Shown here piece after piece: positions 14,856-23,125 of a DNA stretch of 47,246 nucleotides. This stretch comes from CAYRGG01 sp964423745. GTDB lineage: Bacteria; Pseudomonadota; Gammaproteobacteria; Competibacterales; Competibacteraceae. Every line of letters starts with the position of its first letter. The first letter of the stretch is position 1. Position numbers and translations under genes: made by a program. The stretch is from NCBI GenBank assembly GCA_964423745.1, contig CAYRGG010000029.1:1-47246 (forward strand), given 5' to 3'. Under the pieces are notes generated by a model that had not been told where the DNA came from, did not search any database, and saw nothing but the letters and a program-made list of their open reading frames with translations.

Positions 14856-16985
14856 CTAAGCGTTGAGTTGATTGCCACTCGAGATGGGTAATTTCCGAAT
14901 ACGTTGACCAGTGGCATTAAAGATGGCGTTGGTCAGCGCCGGGGCCAAGGGTGGCAAACCCGGTTCGCCGACACCACCCAGGGGTGCGCCTGTGTCGACG
15001 ATGGCCACCTTGACGATGGGCATCTCGTTAAGGCGCAGAAGCTGATAATTATTAAAATTAGAGGGTTGCGCACGACCGTCGGCGATTTCCACCTGGTGAC
15101 GTAACGCGGCTGCTAGGGCTTCCACCACGGAACCTTCCATTTGCGCAACCACTGAGTCTGGATTGATGGCGCGGCCGCAGTCGATAGCCACATATACCCG
15201 TTCCACTTTCGGTGTGGCGTTTTCCATGCGTAGTTCCACCACCTGTGCTACCACGCTGTCATAGCTAGCCACTATTGCTACGCCACGGTGGATGCCCTCA
15301 GAGGCTGGTTTTTCCCAATTGGATATCTCGACTACCCGGTCTAGCACAGCCAAGTGGCGGGGTTGGTCGGCTAGATGCTCGCGGCGAAAAGTAACCGGAT
15401 CTTTGCCAGCGGCTTGCGCCACTTCATCGATAAAAGCTTCTAGGAAATAACCGTTTTGGGAACTGGATACAGCCCGCCATGGGGAGAGGGGCATGGGTAC
15501 ATCCAGGTGGCGATGGTCAAGGGCGTAATTTTTGACGGCATAGGGTGGATCATCCAAAACGGCCACTGAGAAGAAATCGTTGTTGTTCTCCACGGTGACA
15601 TGTTCAAAGGTTTGTCCCATCTGCGGTCCTGATAACTGTGCCTGCAGCGCAGTAAACTTACCTTCGTCGTTCAGACCAGCGCGAAAACGCACCATCATAA
15701 TGGGACGGTAGTAGCCTTGTTGAATATCGTCTTCCCGTGCCCACATCACTTTGACAGGTCGATTCACAGCACGGCTAGCCAAGATGGCTTGCTCGGCAAT
15801 TTCACCATGGGTCTTGCGGCCAAAGCCGCCGCCTAAATAAGTCGTGTGGAGAGTCATTTGATCATTGCTAAATCCCGTGACTCGTTCCACAGTCATGCGC
15901 ACGATATCGTGACCCTGGGTGGGCATCCACAGCTCTACATGGTCATCACGGGTGTGAGCGGTGCAGACGATGGGCTCCATACAGGCATGGGTTAAGAAGG
16001 GCACCTCGTAGGTGGCTTCAACGGTCTGCGTCGCTTCTTTTAAACCCTGCACCACGTCCCCTTGGCGCAGCACCGGCGGCATATCCTCCGACAAACCTTC
16101 CTGCATTGCTTTTGTCAAATCTGCTGAACTCAAGGTATCGTTGGGAGTTTCGCTAAAGCGAATGGTAAGGGCATCGGCTGCCTTTTTAGCCCGCAACCAA
16201 GTGTCGGCTACCACCACTACACCGTTGGGTATGGGTACAACGTCAATAACGCCAGGAAAGTCTGCAATGCTATCGCGGTCGACGTCGGCCACATCAGCGC
16301 CATAGACTGGACTCATACGAACCGCACCATGGGCCATATTGGGTACCTTGACATCGGTACCGTACACCGCGCTGCCGTTGACTTTTGCCGGGGTGTCCAC
16401 CCGGCGCATGGCGCGGCCGGTTATTTGATGTTCGTCTTCGGGCAAAAGTGGTGGGTTTTCGGGTAGCGGTAACTGCGCGGCTTCGGCGACCAGTTCTCCA
16501 AAGGGGATGCGTTTTTTACTGGCTTTATGCACCACCGCGCCGTCTTCGGTTTTGAGTTCATCGGCGGCCACCTCGAGTTGATTACTGGCCGCTTCGATCA
16601 ACACCGCACGGGCCTGGGCCCCCGCTTTACGGAGTGGATCATACCAGGCGCGGATACCGTAGGAGCCGACACTGCGCATCTGACCGAAAAATAGTCGATA
16701 CGGTTCCGAGGGACGCAACGGCATATCGACGCGGATAGTGTGTGGGTCGACACCCAGCTCCTCGCCGAGAATCATCAGTTGACCGGTATGGGTGCCTTGA
16801 CCCATCTCGGCGGTGGGCAACACCGCTGTAATCTGATTATCGCTGGTGATGCGTAAGTAAGGGTTCTCTAGAGGGTCGTTTGTTTCCGACGCGGCATTTG
16901 CCTTAGGCCAGGGTAGGGGAATCGCGACGGTCAGGGTGGCAATCGCGCTGGATTGAAGAAATTGACGACGTGTTAAGGGGCGCAT
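14856..16985 (-). CDS. iorB: Molybdenum hydroxylase large subunit (IorB-type)
   Basis: Large, molybdopterin cytosine dinucleotide-binding subunit of a two-subunit xanthine oxidase-family dehydrogenase. Relatives oxidise isoquinoline or aldehydes, and the substrate here is unknown. The protein is about 709 aa. A twin-arginine signal with RRQFLQSSA then a hydrophobic stretch ending in ANA shows export to the periplasm, which is usual for IorB-type enzymes. Cofactor motifs include TAEMGQGTHTGQ near residue 60, TYLGGGFGRKTHGE and SPWRAVSS, and the C-terminal GGVGEPGLPPLAPAL with its Glu in the place of the base. It is 37 nt from iorA upstream. A GTG three codons earlier is an alternative start. 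Confidence 0.88.
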   Translation of the reverse strand: MRPLTRRQFLQSSAIATLTVAIPLPWPKANAASETNDPLENPYLRITSDNQITAVLPTAEMGQGTHTGQLMILGEELGVDPHTIRVDMPLRPSEPYRLFFGQMRSVGSYGIRAWYDPLRKAGAQARAVLIEAASNQLEVAADELKTEDGAVVHKASKKRIPFGELVAEAAQLPLPENPPLLPEDEHQITGRAMRRVDTPAKVNGSAVYGTDVKVPNMAHGAVRMSPVYGADVADVDRDSIADFPGVIDVVPIPNGVVVVADTWLRAKKAADALTIRFSETPNDTLSSADLTKAMQEGLSEDMPPVLRQGDVVQGLKEATQTVEATYEVPFLTHACMEPIVCTAHTRDDHVELWMPTQGHDIVRMTVERVTGFSNDQMTLHTTYLGGGFGRKTHGEIAEQAILASRAVNRPVKVMWAREDDIQQGYYRPIMMVRFRAGLNDEGKFTALQAQLSGPQMGQTFEHVTVENNNDFFSVAVLDDPPYAVKNYALDHRHLDVPMPLSPWRAVSSSQNGYFLEAFIDEVAQAAGKDPVTFRREHLADQPRHLAVLDRVVEISNWEKPASEGIHRGVAIVASYDSVVAQVVELRMENATPKVERVYVAIDCGRAINPDSVVAQMEGSVVEALAAALRHQVEIADGRAQPSNFNNYQLLRLNEMPIVKVAIVDTGAPLGGVGEPGLPPLAPALTNAIFNATGQRIRKLPISSGNQLNA

Positions 16986-17022
16986 AGGAGGCACTCTGCA
17001 GGGATGTGGGTGATATTTTCAA

Positions 17023-17481
17023 TTAAGATTTAGCGATTTGAGCAGCGCGCTTAACGGCAGTGCGGATACGCGAATAGGTGCCGCAGCGGCAAATAACACG
17101 ACCCAAGGCATTATCGATATCGGCGTCGCTGGGGTTAGCATTGTTAGCGAGCAAGGCGGCGGCAGTCATAATCTGGCCAGATTGGCAATAGCCGCATTGG
17201 GGTACATCCAGTTCAATCCATGCTTGTTGCACTGGATGAGAATTGTCTTTTGATAAACCTTCGATGGTGGTTACCGTGCGATCAGCGACTGCTTCTATGG
17301 GTGTCACGCAAGCCGGCATCGGAACACCGTCCACATGAACCATACACGCGCCACATTGGGCGATGCCACAACTGTACTTAGTACCCGTCAATTCAAGGCT
17401 ATCGCGTAACGCCCAGAGTAAGGGTGTGCCAGGGTCTACCTCGACGGATACGGAATTGCCGTTAAGCGTAAATGCAGTCAT
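17023..17481 (-). CDS. iorA: Molybdenum hydroxylase [2Fe-2S] subunit (IorA-type)
   Basis: Small iron-sulfur subunit that carries electrons from the IorB molybdenum site. The 152-aa protein has a plant-ferredoxin-type cluster site CGIAQCGAC followed by a fourth Cys in MPACVTP, and the C-terminal helical-domain cluster site CGYCQSGQ with CRC at the end. No signal peptide is seen, as expected for a partner exported with the Tat-borne large subunit. It is first in the iorA-iorB-wrbA run. No FAD subunit is present, consistent with a cytochrome as acceptor. Confidence 0.9.
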   Translation of the reverse strand: MTAFTLNGNSVSVEVDPGTPLLWALRDSLELTGTKYSCGIAQCGACMVHVDGVPMPACVTPIEAVADRTVTTIEGLSKDNSHPVQQAWIELDVPQCGYCQSGQIMTAAALLANNANPSDADIDNALGRVICRCGTYSRIRTAVKRAAQIAKS

Positions 17482-17634
17482 AAGATTATCATCCGCGTTG
17501 CTAAATAAATCAAAATTAGGTGTATTGACGGACCTTGACTCAGCAGAGTTCCTATTTTTATTTATTATTTATAGTAGGCAGGGATACGTGAAAATTTTGT
17601 CAAAGAAATTTCAAAAAAATGTTAATCAAGGTCA

Positions 17635-18525
17635 TCAGGATCTGTTTTGAAACCACATTGCAACCTGGTCAGAGTTGGCTTTCAGCCAGGCCTGGGCGGC
17701 TTCCCGTGGACTCATGCCGTCCACATTGACCATGCGGTCCATCTCGGTGACTGCGGCGACGGGTAAGCGGATATTTGAAAGCAGTGTAAGGGTTTCGTCC
17801 GAAACCTTGTCTCGCAGCGAAGTATGGCCAAGCAGATAAGCAGTATCTGGGTCGCCATAGGCGTTTTCTGGCTCGTCCAAGGGGCGGATATCATAGGCTG
17901 CATTGACCCATTGCGGTTGCCAGAGCGGAAGAACGACCCACTGTTCTTTATCAACGGCTTCACGGAAGGCGCCTAACCATTCAGTAGGAGGGGCCGCCAC
18001 CAGCTCATAACCGGCCTCGCTAAGCCCATAAGCTTCCATGACCCGGCGACCACCAACGGTGAGTCCAGTCTCCTCGGGAAGACTGACGATGGTTGCTGGC
18101 ATTTTCTCTTGTATCTCAGGCTTTGTCAGATCACCAATGGATGCAACCTGATTTTCCGGTACATAAGCGGGCACTACCCAAAAGAATCGGGCGTCTTCAT
18201 AGAGGGGTGCGATGCGGAAGGTTACATCTTCCACCGGCTCATAAAGCGCCCCATGACCACTAGGCAACCAGGCGGCAGCAAGGATATCCACCTCGCCAGC
18301 CCCAAGCTGCGGGAAAATCTCGGCGTGTGGGCCTTCCACAACTTCGACCGTATAACCCTCTTGCTCTAAAAGCTCCTGCACAACACCACCAACAACAGCG
18401 TAAAAAGAAAGCCCCACTTGACCCAGGATGATGCGTTGCCTATCGGTCTCAGGTTGAGGCTGATCGGCTGGGGGTGTAGTACAACCAACTAAAGTTGCGA
18501 GTAGTAGAACGACGAAATATTTCAT
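17635..18525 (-). CDS. Glycine betaine/choline-type binding lipoprotein
   Basis: A 296-aa OpuAC-family substrate-binding protein. The lipobox LVGC at residues 12-15 marks it as a membrane-anchored lipoprotein. The body contains DILAAAWLPSGHGALYEPV, a typical aromatic ligand-pocket segment, then LPEETGLTVGG and VVLPLWQPQWVN. Such proteins deliver betaine or related quaternary amines to an ABC importer. No permease or ATPase gene lies beside it, so it may serve a transporter encoded elsewhere or act as a sensor. It has its own upstream gap of 160 nt. Confidence 0.85.
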   Translation of the reverse strand: MKYFVVLLLATLVGCTTPPADQPQPETDRQRIILGQVGLSFYAVVGGVVQELLEQEGYTVEVVEGPHAEIFPQLGAGEVDILAAAWLPSGHGALYEPVEDVTFRIAPLYEDARFFWVVPAYVPENQVASIGDLTKPEIQEKMPATIVSLPEETGLTVGGRRVMEAYGLSEAGYELVAAPPTEWLGAFREAVDKEQWVVLPLWQPQWVNAAYDIRPLDEPENAYGDPDTAYLLGHTSLRDKVSDETLTLLSNIRLPVAAVTEMDRMVNVDGMSPREAAQAWLKANSDQVAMWFQNRS

Positions 18526-18687
18526 AAAACTTACCTCTTCTTCAGTGTTAATACCGATTGGAACTTAGTTTGCATTTACTACCTTTCAATGTATTGCTAG
18601 AGTGCCGTGCGGCGTTGGCTTTCCAGACAACAAGTTGAGCCTTGATATGAGTCATTTTCTTGCGCATACCCTCCATCGCATCCATAC

Positions 18688-19440
18688 CTAAAGCCGTGTG
18701 TAAACTGGGGGGTTGTCGTTTTGCAGCAGGTTGATAATCGCCGCTGTCCCCTTCACCAAGTCATTGGATTTTTTACCCTGCAGACTCTCGATAAAGCTGC
18801 GGAACTTTCCGGTTGAAGTCTCCCCAGCGTCTTCAATAGGCTCATCCCTATAAGCCAGTGAAGTACCGGCAAACTGAGTGTGGCAGATCCCAAGGGTCAG
18901 CACAGTGACATGAATCCCCAGGGGTTTCAATTCATCGGCCAATGTCTCGCCGAGCATACTCGCAGCGCCTTTGGCTGCAGCGTAAAGCCCCAGCCCCGGA
19001 TAGTCTAAACAGCCACCAACGGCAGAGAATTGCAAAATGTGGCCGCACCGCTGGGCACGCATATGGGGTAACACGGCTTGGGTGACCCGCAGACCCGCAA
19101 AGAAATTCACATCGAAGATCTGTTGAGCTTCTGGCAAACTGGTTTCTTCCACCGCGCCGATAGCAGCGGCGCCCACATTGTTTGCTAATACATCTATCCG
19201 ACCAAACTGATCGATCACCCGCTGCACACCTACCTGCACGGCGGCATCATCGGTGATATCCATGGTCACGGCCAACGTGTTGCCAGGCGCAAGGGCCTCA
19301 AAGGCAGCTATTTGGTTGTCCTTACAGACCGTGCCGGCTACCTTAGCGCCTTGGGTCAGTAATTGTATTGCCAGTTCGTAGCCTATGCCAGACGAGACAC
19401 CCGTAATGAGAACGATTTTGTTCTCCAGTGAAGTCGTCAT
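18688..19440 (-). CDS. Short-chain dehydrogenase/reductase
   Basis: A 250-aa classical SDR. The cofactor loop TGVSSGIGYELA (residues 14-25), the NNVGA motif and the catalytic Ser (QFSAVGG) and Tyr-Lys (YAAAKG) are all present. The acidic/neutral residues after the second strand do not let me decide between NADH and NADPH, and the substrate is unknown. The ATG at 19440 has GAGGAG 7 nt upstream. An in-frame TTG five codons earlier is rejected. It stands alone and may be controlled by the truncated AraC gene's lineage, but that is speculative. Confidence 0.9.
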   Translation of the reverse strand: MTTSLENKIVLITGVSSGIGYELAIQLLTQGAKVAGTVCKDNQIAAFEALAPGNTLAVTMDITDDAAVQVGVQRVIDQFGRIDVLANNVGAAAIGAVEETSLPEAQQIFDVNFFAGLRVTQAVLPHMRAQRCGHILQFSAVGGCLDYPGLGLYAAAKGAASMLGETLADELKPLGIHVTVLTLGICHTQFAGTSLAYRDEPIEDAGETSTGKFRSFIESLQGKKSNDLVKGTAAIINLLQNDNPPVYTRL

Positions 19441-19511
19441 GGATGATCTCCTCAAGTTAGCATCGTATTGACGCAGGTACTAAGAAAGTATGGTGCATTT
19501 TTTTAATCCAT

Positions 19512-19539
19512 AAAAAGGGTAAGCCGCCATGGCGACCCT
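19512..19539 (-). terminator. Candidate Rho-independent terminator
   Basis: On the minus strand AGGGT and ACCCT pair around a G+C-rich inner stem (GCC/GGC) and are followed by TTTTT. It lies about 130 nt downstream of the AraC remnant and would end leftward transcription before the SDR gene. Confidence 0.5.
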
Positions 19540-19671
19540 AACCTCGTCCATGACATAAAAAGCGCTCGGTTGTGGAGGATGACCTTAGCTTAAGCGGTTT
19601 TATCGAGACACACTTTCAAAACCTTGCGCAAACCTTTTACTTTCTTGCGAACCTAATGGCTTTAAGAATGG

Positions 19672-20004
19672 CTAGGGTGTGTTGCGAAACGCAGAGGGGG
19701 TCACGCCAAGTTGGCGTTTGAACTGGCTGGCAAAATGAGCAGCGCTGCTAAACCCGACGGCTAAGGCGATGTCGAGAATACTGGCATGGGTCTCCTGCAG
19801 TTGCCGTTGGGCTTCCTCAAAGCGTCGACGGGTCACGTATTGGTAGGGTGTCTCGCCGGTGGTTTGTTTGAACAATCGGGTAAAGTGAAAGCGGCTCATA
19901 TGCGCCATGTTAGCGAGGTCATCAAGTCCCAAAGGCTCGTCCAGGTGCGCGTCGATGTAGTCGCGCAGCCGGTTTAGTAGGGCGGGTCTCCGTAAAAAAC
20001 CCTC
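19672..20004 (-). pseudogene. AraC-family regulator, truncated 5' end
   Basis: Only the C-terminal double HTH DNA-binding domain remains. The frame reads LLNRLRDYIDAHLDEPLGLD, then MAHMSRFHFTRLFKQTTGETP, then ILDIALAVGFSSAAHFASQF and a normal end. The frame is open back to about 20004, with no ATG before the one at 19932 inside the domain. Upstream of that the sequence is antisense to a transposase fragment. The sensory/N-terminal domain is therefore missing, most likely removed by the IS insertion. A short protein from the internal ATG (86 aa) could still be made and bind DNA. Confidence 0.75.
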
Positions 20005-20191
20005 AACCCAGGATGGTCTAGCGCTGCGCCGTGCGCACCGTCATTGGAAAGTGGAGCGGTTGTTTGCCTAATTGAAAAACTTTTGCCCCATCACAGTGCG
20101 CTATGAGCGTCATGTCTACAAGCACCACAGCGCTTTGTACCAGTCGCTGCCGTTATGCAAGCATAATCTTTCTCTTGGGTATTGTATCTAA
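20003..20191 (+). pseudogene. IS5-family transposase C-terminal remnant
   Basis: Plus-strand translation gives TQDGLALRRAHRHWKVERLFA, stop, LKNFCPITVRYERHVYKH and a stop at 20189. This is the conserved end of IS5-type DDE transposases (DG..LRR..RRWKVERLFAWLQNFRR..VRYE). An in-frame TAA at 20069-20071 replaces the expected Trp codon, so it is dead. The remnant abuts the truncated AraC gene. No complete inverted repeats are visible. Too short for automatic calling. Confidence 0.75.
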
Positions 20192-20200
20192 GCTTTAATC

Positions 20201-20695
20201 TTAGCGACTTAACTCACCAGCTAATTCCAAAGCCATTTGCCGTATTGATTTTGATAGTCGAAAACGCAGACGATGCAAATCATCTAATAAAGGACAAACT
20301 GCCTCGATTAGGCCTGCCCTTTTTGCATCAAGCAGCAATCCGATGGTGCCCGTCAATGGAATCTCAAGTTTTTCTGCAAAAAAACGTGCTTGAGCATCAT
20401 CAAGAACAACGACAACATCATCATCCATTTCCAATGCCAGCGCTAACATAGCTATCTCGCCTGCCCCTAGCTCATTCATCAACGGCAATACTGAAGTGTT
20501 TCGAGGTGTACGAATGATGCACCACTCAAGCTGATTTGGATCAGGTAAATCAAGTCCTTGTGCTGTACCAGCTGCCAGCTCACCGACTACAGCATCTGGT
20601 ACGATAACACGCTTGGCCAAACTGGAAAGTAACTCAAGCTGACCCAGTTGATGAAGGTACTGGAGAGGAGAGGTATTGCAAACAACTTCAGGCAA
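20201..20695 (-). CDS. DUF3368 PIN-like toxin
   Basis: A 164-aa protein with the PIN-like nuclease features VCNTSPLQYL (Asn in place of the usual first Asp, as in DUF3368), VIVPDAVVGELA, GAGEIAMLALA and VVVLDDAQARFFAE. The C-terminal LTGTIGLLLDAKRAGLIEAV is typical. DUF3368 proteins pair with UPF0175 and are predicted ribonuclease toxins; biochemical proof is scarce. It overlaps the preceding UPF0175 gene by 8 nt, so the two are co-translated. Confidence 0.85.
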   Translation of the reverse strand: MPEVVCNTSPLQYLHQLGQLELLSSLAKRVIVPDAVVGELAAGTAQGLDLPDPNQLEWCIIRTPRNTSVLPLMNELGAGEIAMLALALEMDDDVVVVLDDAQARFFAEKLEIPLTGTIGLLLDAKRAGLIEAVCPLLDDLHRLRFRLSKSIRQMALELAGELSR

Positions 20696-20939
20696 ACCGG
20701 ATTTCCCGCTTTAGCGATGCAGCGTCATAGGTAAAATTGTCAACGCCATAATCTGCTAAGCGCGACAAAAAAATAGGTTTGGGTATGCCTGCTAATTCTG
20801 CTGCTGCTCCTGAGGATAGCTCTCCAAGTTCGTAGAGCTTAGCAGCGGCCGCCATACGAAGCACTTTGGAAAGTTCTTCAGGTGTTCGGTTTAGTGCAAG
20901 CAAAGTTTGTTCAGGCACATCGATGATAATTTGGCTCAT
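20688..20939 (-). CDS. UPF0175 antitoxin
   Basis: An 83-aa UPF0175 protein with the family run RMAAAAKLYELGELSSGAAA followed by ELAGIPKPIFLSRLADYGV, an HTH-like segment. It is the usual partner of DUF3368 toxins and probably binds its own promoter. The annotated ATG at 20939 is the second of two tandem copies of the start region; the first copy runs into a stop that overlaps this ATG. Confidence 0.85.
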   Translation of the reverse strand: MSQIIIDVPEQTLLALNRTPEELSKVLRMAAAAKLYELGELSSGAAAELAGIPKPIFLSRLADYGVDNFTYDAASLKREIRFA

Positions 20940-20956
20940 ATGATAATTTGGCTCAT
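20923..20956 (-). repeat. 17-bp tandem duplication spanning the antitoxin start
   Basis: The unit ATGAGCCAAATTATCAT (minus strand) occurs twice in direct succession. The upstream copy encodes M-S-Q-I-I-I and then TGA, which overlaps the ATG of the real gene (ATGA). The result is a six-codon minicistron directly coupled to the antitoxin. Confidence 0.9.
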
Positions 20957-21122
20957 ATTTTGTAATATCAAAAAAATTGTTTTTTGGCGGGTACTATTGG
21001 GCTGGAATTAGATTTTATTATTATAGCAATAACAAACTTTATACCTCACGACCATTTAGTGGTTGTGTCACTTGTTGTGCCGCAAAACCTAATATAGGTT
21101 AGGTCATACTGTACTGTGATGC

Positions 21123-22817
21123 TCACATCAGGCAATACACCCGCGCCTCGAAAGGCCGCAACGTCAACAAGTCGATGCCCTCTTCGCGATCGATGGGGTA
21201 ATTGCTGATCAACAGCGCTTTGTTTGTGAATTCAATATGCGTAGGCAACGCAAAGACAGGTGTGTCCGCGCTAAAGTTGAGCATCACCAGTAGACGCTCC
21301 TTGTCAAGGGTGCGGGTATAGGCGTAGATCTGTTCATGGGCGTCTAACATTAATTCGTAACGCCCATAGACAATCACCGGGTTTTCTTTACGCAGTCGAA
21401 TGAGTTTTTGATAATAGTGCAGGACTGAATGGGGATCGTTCAAAGACTGCTTGACGTTAATCGCCGGATAATTGGGATTGATCTTTAGCCACGGCGTACC
21501 GCTGGTGAAGCCGGCATGCTCCCTGTCGTCCCATTGCATGGGTGTACGGGCATTGTCGCGGCTCCTGGCATGGATTATCGGCATCACGGTGTTCGCATCG
21601 ATACCCTTTTCATCGACGCATTCCCGGTACATATTGAGTGTTTCGATGTCTCGGTAGTCGTCAATAGTGAGGAAGGCCACGTTCGTCATACCGATTTCCT
21701 CACCCTGATAGACATAGGGTGTGCCGTGCAGGGTGTGTAGGAAGGTAGCCAACAGTTTAGCCGACGCTAATCGATATTTTCCGTCGTCGCCAAAGCGGGA
21801 GACCGCCCGAGGCTGATCGTGGTTGGAGAGATACAGACTGTTCCAACCCTTGTTCTCTAAATCCTTCTGCCAGCGGGTCATCACCTGCTTGAGATCTGTC
21901 AAACGCAAGGGTAGAGGTTGCCATTTGCCTAGACTGCTGGAGCGGTCCTGATCCAACATCACATGTTCAAAGTGAAATAGCATGTTCAGGGAGCCGCGTT
22001 CTTCATGGGTGATGTCCACAGCATGTTCGGTGGTGACCATGGGCATCTCGCCCACGGTGAAGATGTCATAGTGAGACAGCACCTGGGTTTTCATTTCTCC
22101 CAGGAATTCTAACAACCGTGGGCCATGGAGAAAATACTGACCTCCCCATTGATAAGGTCCCGGACCGCTGATGGGGGCGTCGGGTAACCCTGGCACTTTG
22201 GAGATCATGTTGATCACATCCATGCGAAAACCGTCGACGCCTTTTTTTAGCCACCAATGCATCATCCCATACACAGCTTCCCGGACGTTAGGGTTTTCCC
22301 AATTTAAATCCGGTTGCTTTCTAGAAAACAGATGCAGGTAATATTCATCGGTTTGGAGATCGTATTGCCAAGTAGAGCCGCCAAAAAACGAAGCCCAATT
22401 GTTGGGTTCGCGTCCGTCTTTGCCGGAGCGCCAGACATACCAGTCTCGGTAAGGATTGTCTTTGGATTTGCGGGATTCCACAAACCAGGGATGTTCGTCG
22501 GAGGTGTGGTTGACCACCAGATCCATCAATAGTTTGATACCCCTTTGGTGCATCTGCGCCAACAGTTCGTCAAACTCGGCTAAAGTACCGAACTCATCCA
22601 TGATGTCCTGGTAGTCGCTAATGTCGTAGCCGTTATCGTCATTAGGAGACTTGTAAATAGGAGACAGCCAGATGATGTCAACGCCCAAGGCTTTTAAATA
22701 GTCGAGCTTGGCGATAATACCCTCTAAATCGCCAACGCCATCGCCGTTACTGTCGTAAAAACTGCGGGGATAGATCTGATAGACAACGCCTTCTTTCCAC
22801 CATGTCTTTTTCATCAT
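21123..22817 (-). CDS. GH13 alpha-glucosidase
   Basis: A 564-aa cytoplasmic glycoside hydrolase of family 13, in the oligo-1,6-glucosidase/alpha-glucosidase/trehalose-6-phosphate hydrolase group. Visible are WWKEGVVYQIYPRSF, the Ca-site-like DSNGDGVGDL, region I DLVVNHTS (99-106), the nucleophile Asp200 in GFRMDV, the acid Glu257 in FTVGEMP and Asp334 in LSNHDQPR. The C-terminal beta domain is complete. There is no signal peptide. Sequence motifs do not decide among sucrose, isomaltose and maltose as substrate. It stands alone with no sugar transporter nearby. Confidence 0.92.
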   Translation of the reverse strand: MMKKTWWKEGVVYQIYPRSFYDSNGDGVGDLEGIIAKLDYLKALGVDIIWLSPIYKSPNDDNGYDISDYQDIMDEFGTLAEFDELLAQMHQRGIKLLMDLVVNHTSDEHPWFVESRKSKDNPYRDWYVWRSGKDGREPNNWASFFGGSTWQYDLQTDEYYLHLFSRKQPDLNWENPNVREAVYGMMHWWLKKGVDGFRMDVINMISKVPGLPDAPISGPGPYQWGGQYFLHGPRLLEFLGEMKTQVLSHYDIFTVGEMPMVTTEHAVDITHEERGSLNMLFHFEHVMLDQDRSSSLGKWQPLPLRLTDLKQVMTRWQKDLENKGWNSLYLSNHDQPRAVSRFGDDGKYRLASAKLLATFLHTLHGTPYVYQGEEIGMTNVAFLTIDDYRDIETLNMYRECVDEKGIDANTVMPIIHARSRDNARTPMQWDDREHAGFTSGTPWLKINPNYPAINVKQSLNDPHSVLHYYQKLIRLRKENPVIVYGRYELMLDAHEQIYAYTRTLDKERLLVMLNFSADTPVFALPTHIEFTNKALLISNYPIDREEGIDLLTLRPFEARVYCLM

Positions 22818-22982
22818 CGCTCAACGTCGAGGAATAAAAAATCAAAGTATTCGTTAATAAACAAATTTAGGTGGTTTTTATCAATAAGGCTATTGCTGAT
22901 TTTCTAGAGCGTTTTTGCTTTGACTGTACACAAGGCAACCGAAAATCTTAGGTTTTGTAGCGTACTGGAGGTAAAATCGTTA

Positions 22983-23061
22983 GGAAGGTGTCGATAATGA
23001 TCATAGGGAAGCTTCTCGTTTTTCCAGACAAGCACTTCCATTTTGATCCTCGACACCTTCC
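22983..23061. repeat. 12-bp inverted repeat in the gap before the GH13 gene
   Basis: GGAAGGTGTCGA (22983-22994) is exactly complementary to TCGACACCTTCC (23050-23061), with 55 nt between. It lies in the 308-nt gap 22818-23125 upstream of the GH13 start and downstream of the pectate lyase stop. It could be a structured RNA, a terminator-like stem without a T-run, or the ends of a tiny non-autonomous element. Nothing else is recognisable in that gap. Confidence 0.6.
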
Positions 23062-23125
23062 GCCCGAATATTGCTAGAGTTAACTCACACCAAATATTAA
23101 AGTAGTCTCAGGAATTAGAGCTCAC

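Noticed and set aside
21088..21102. AACCTA-ATA-TAGGTT near the end of the GH13 gene as an operator.
   Set aside because: A 6-bp stem that resembles the CCTAA motifs near cas8e but lies downstream of a gene end; likely chance.
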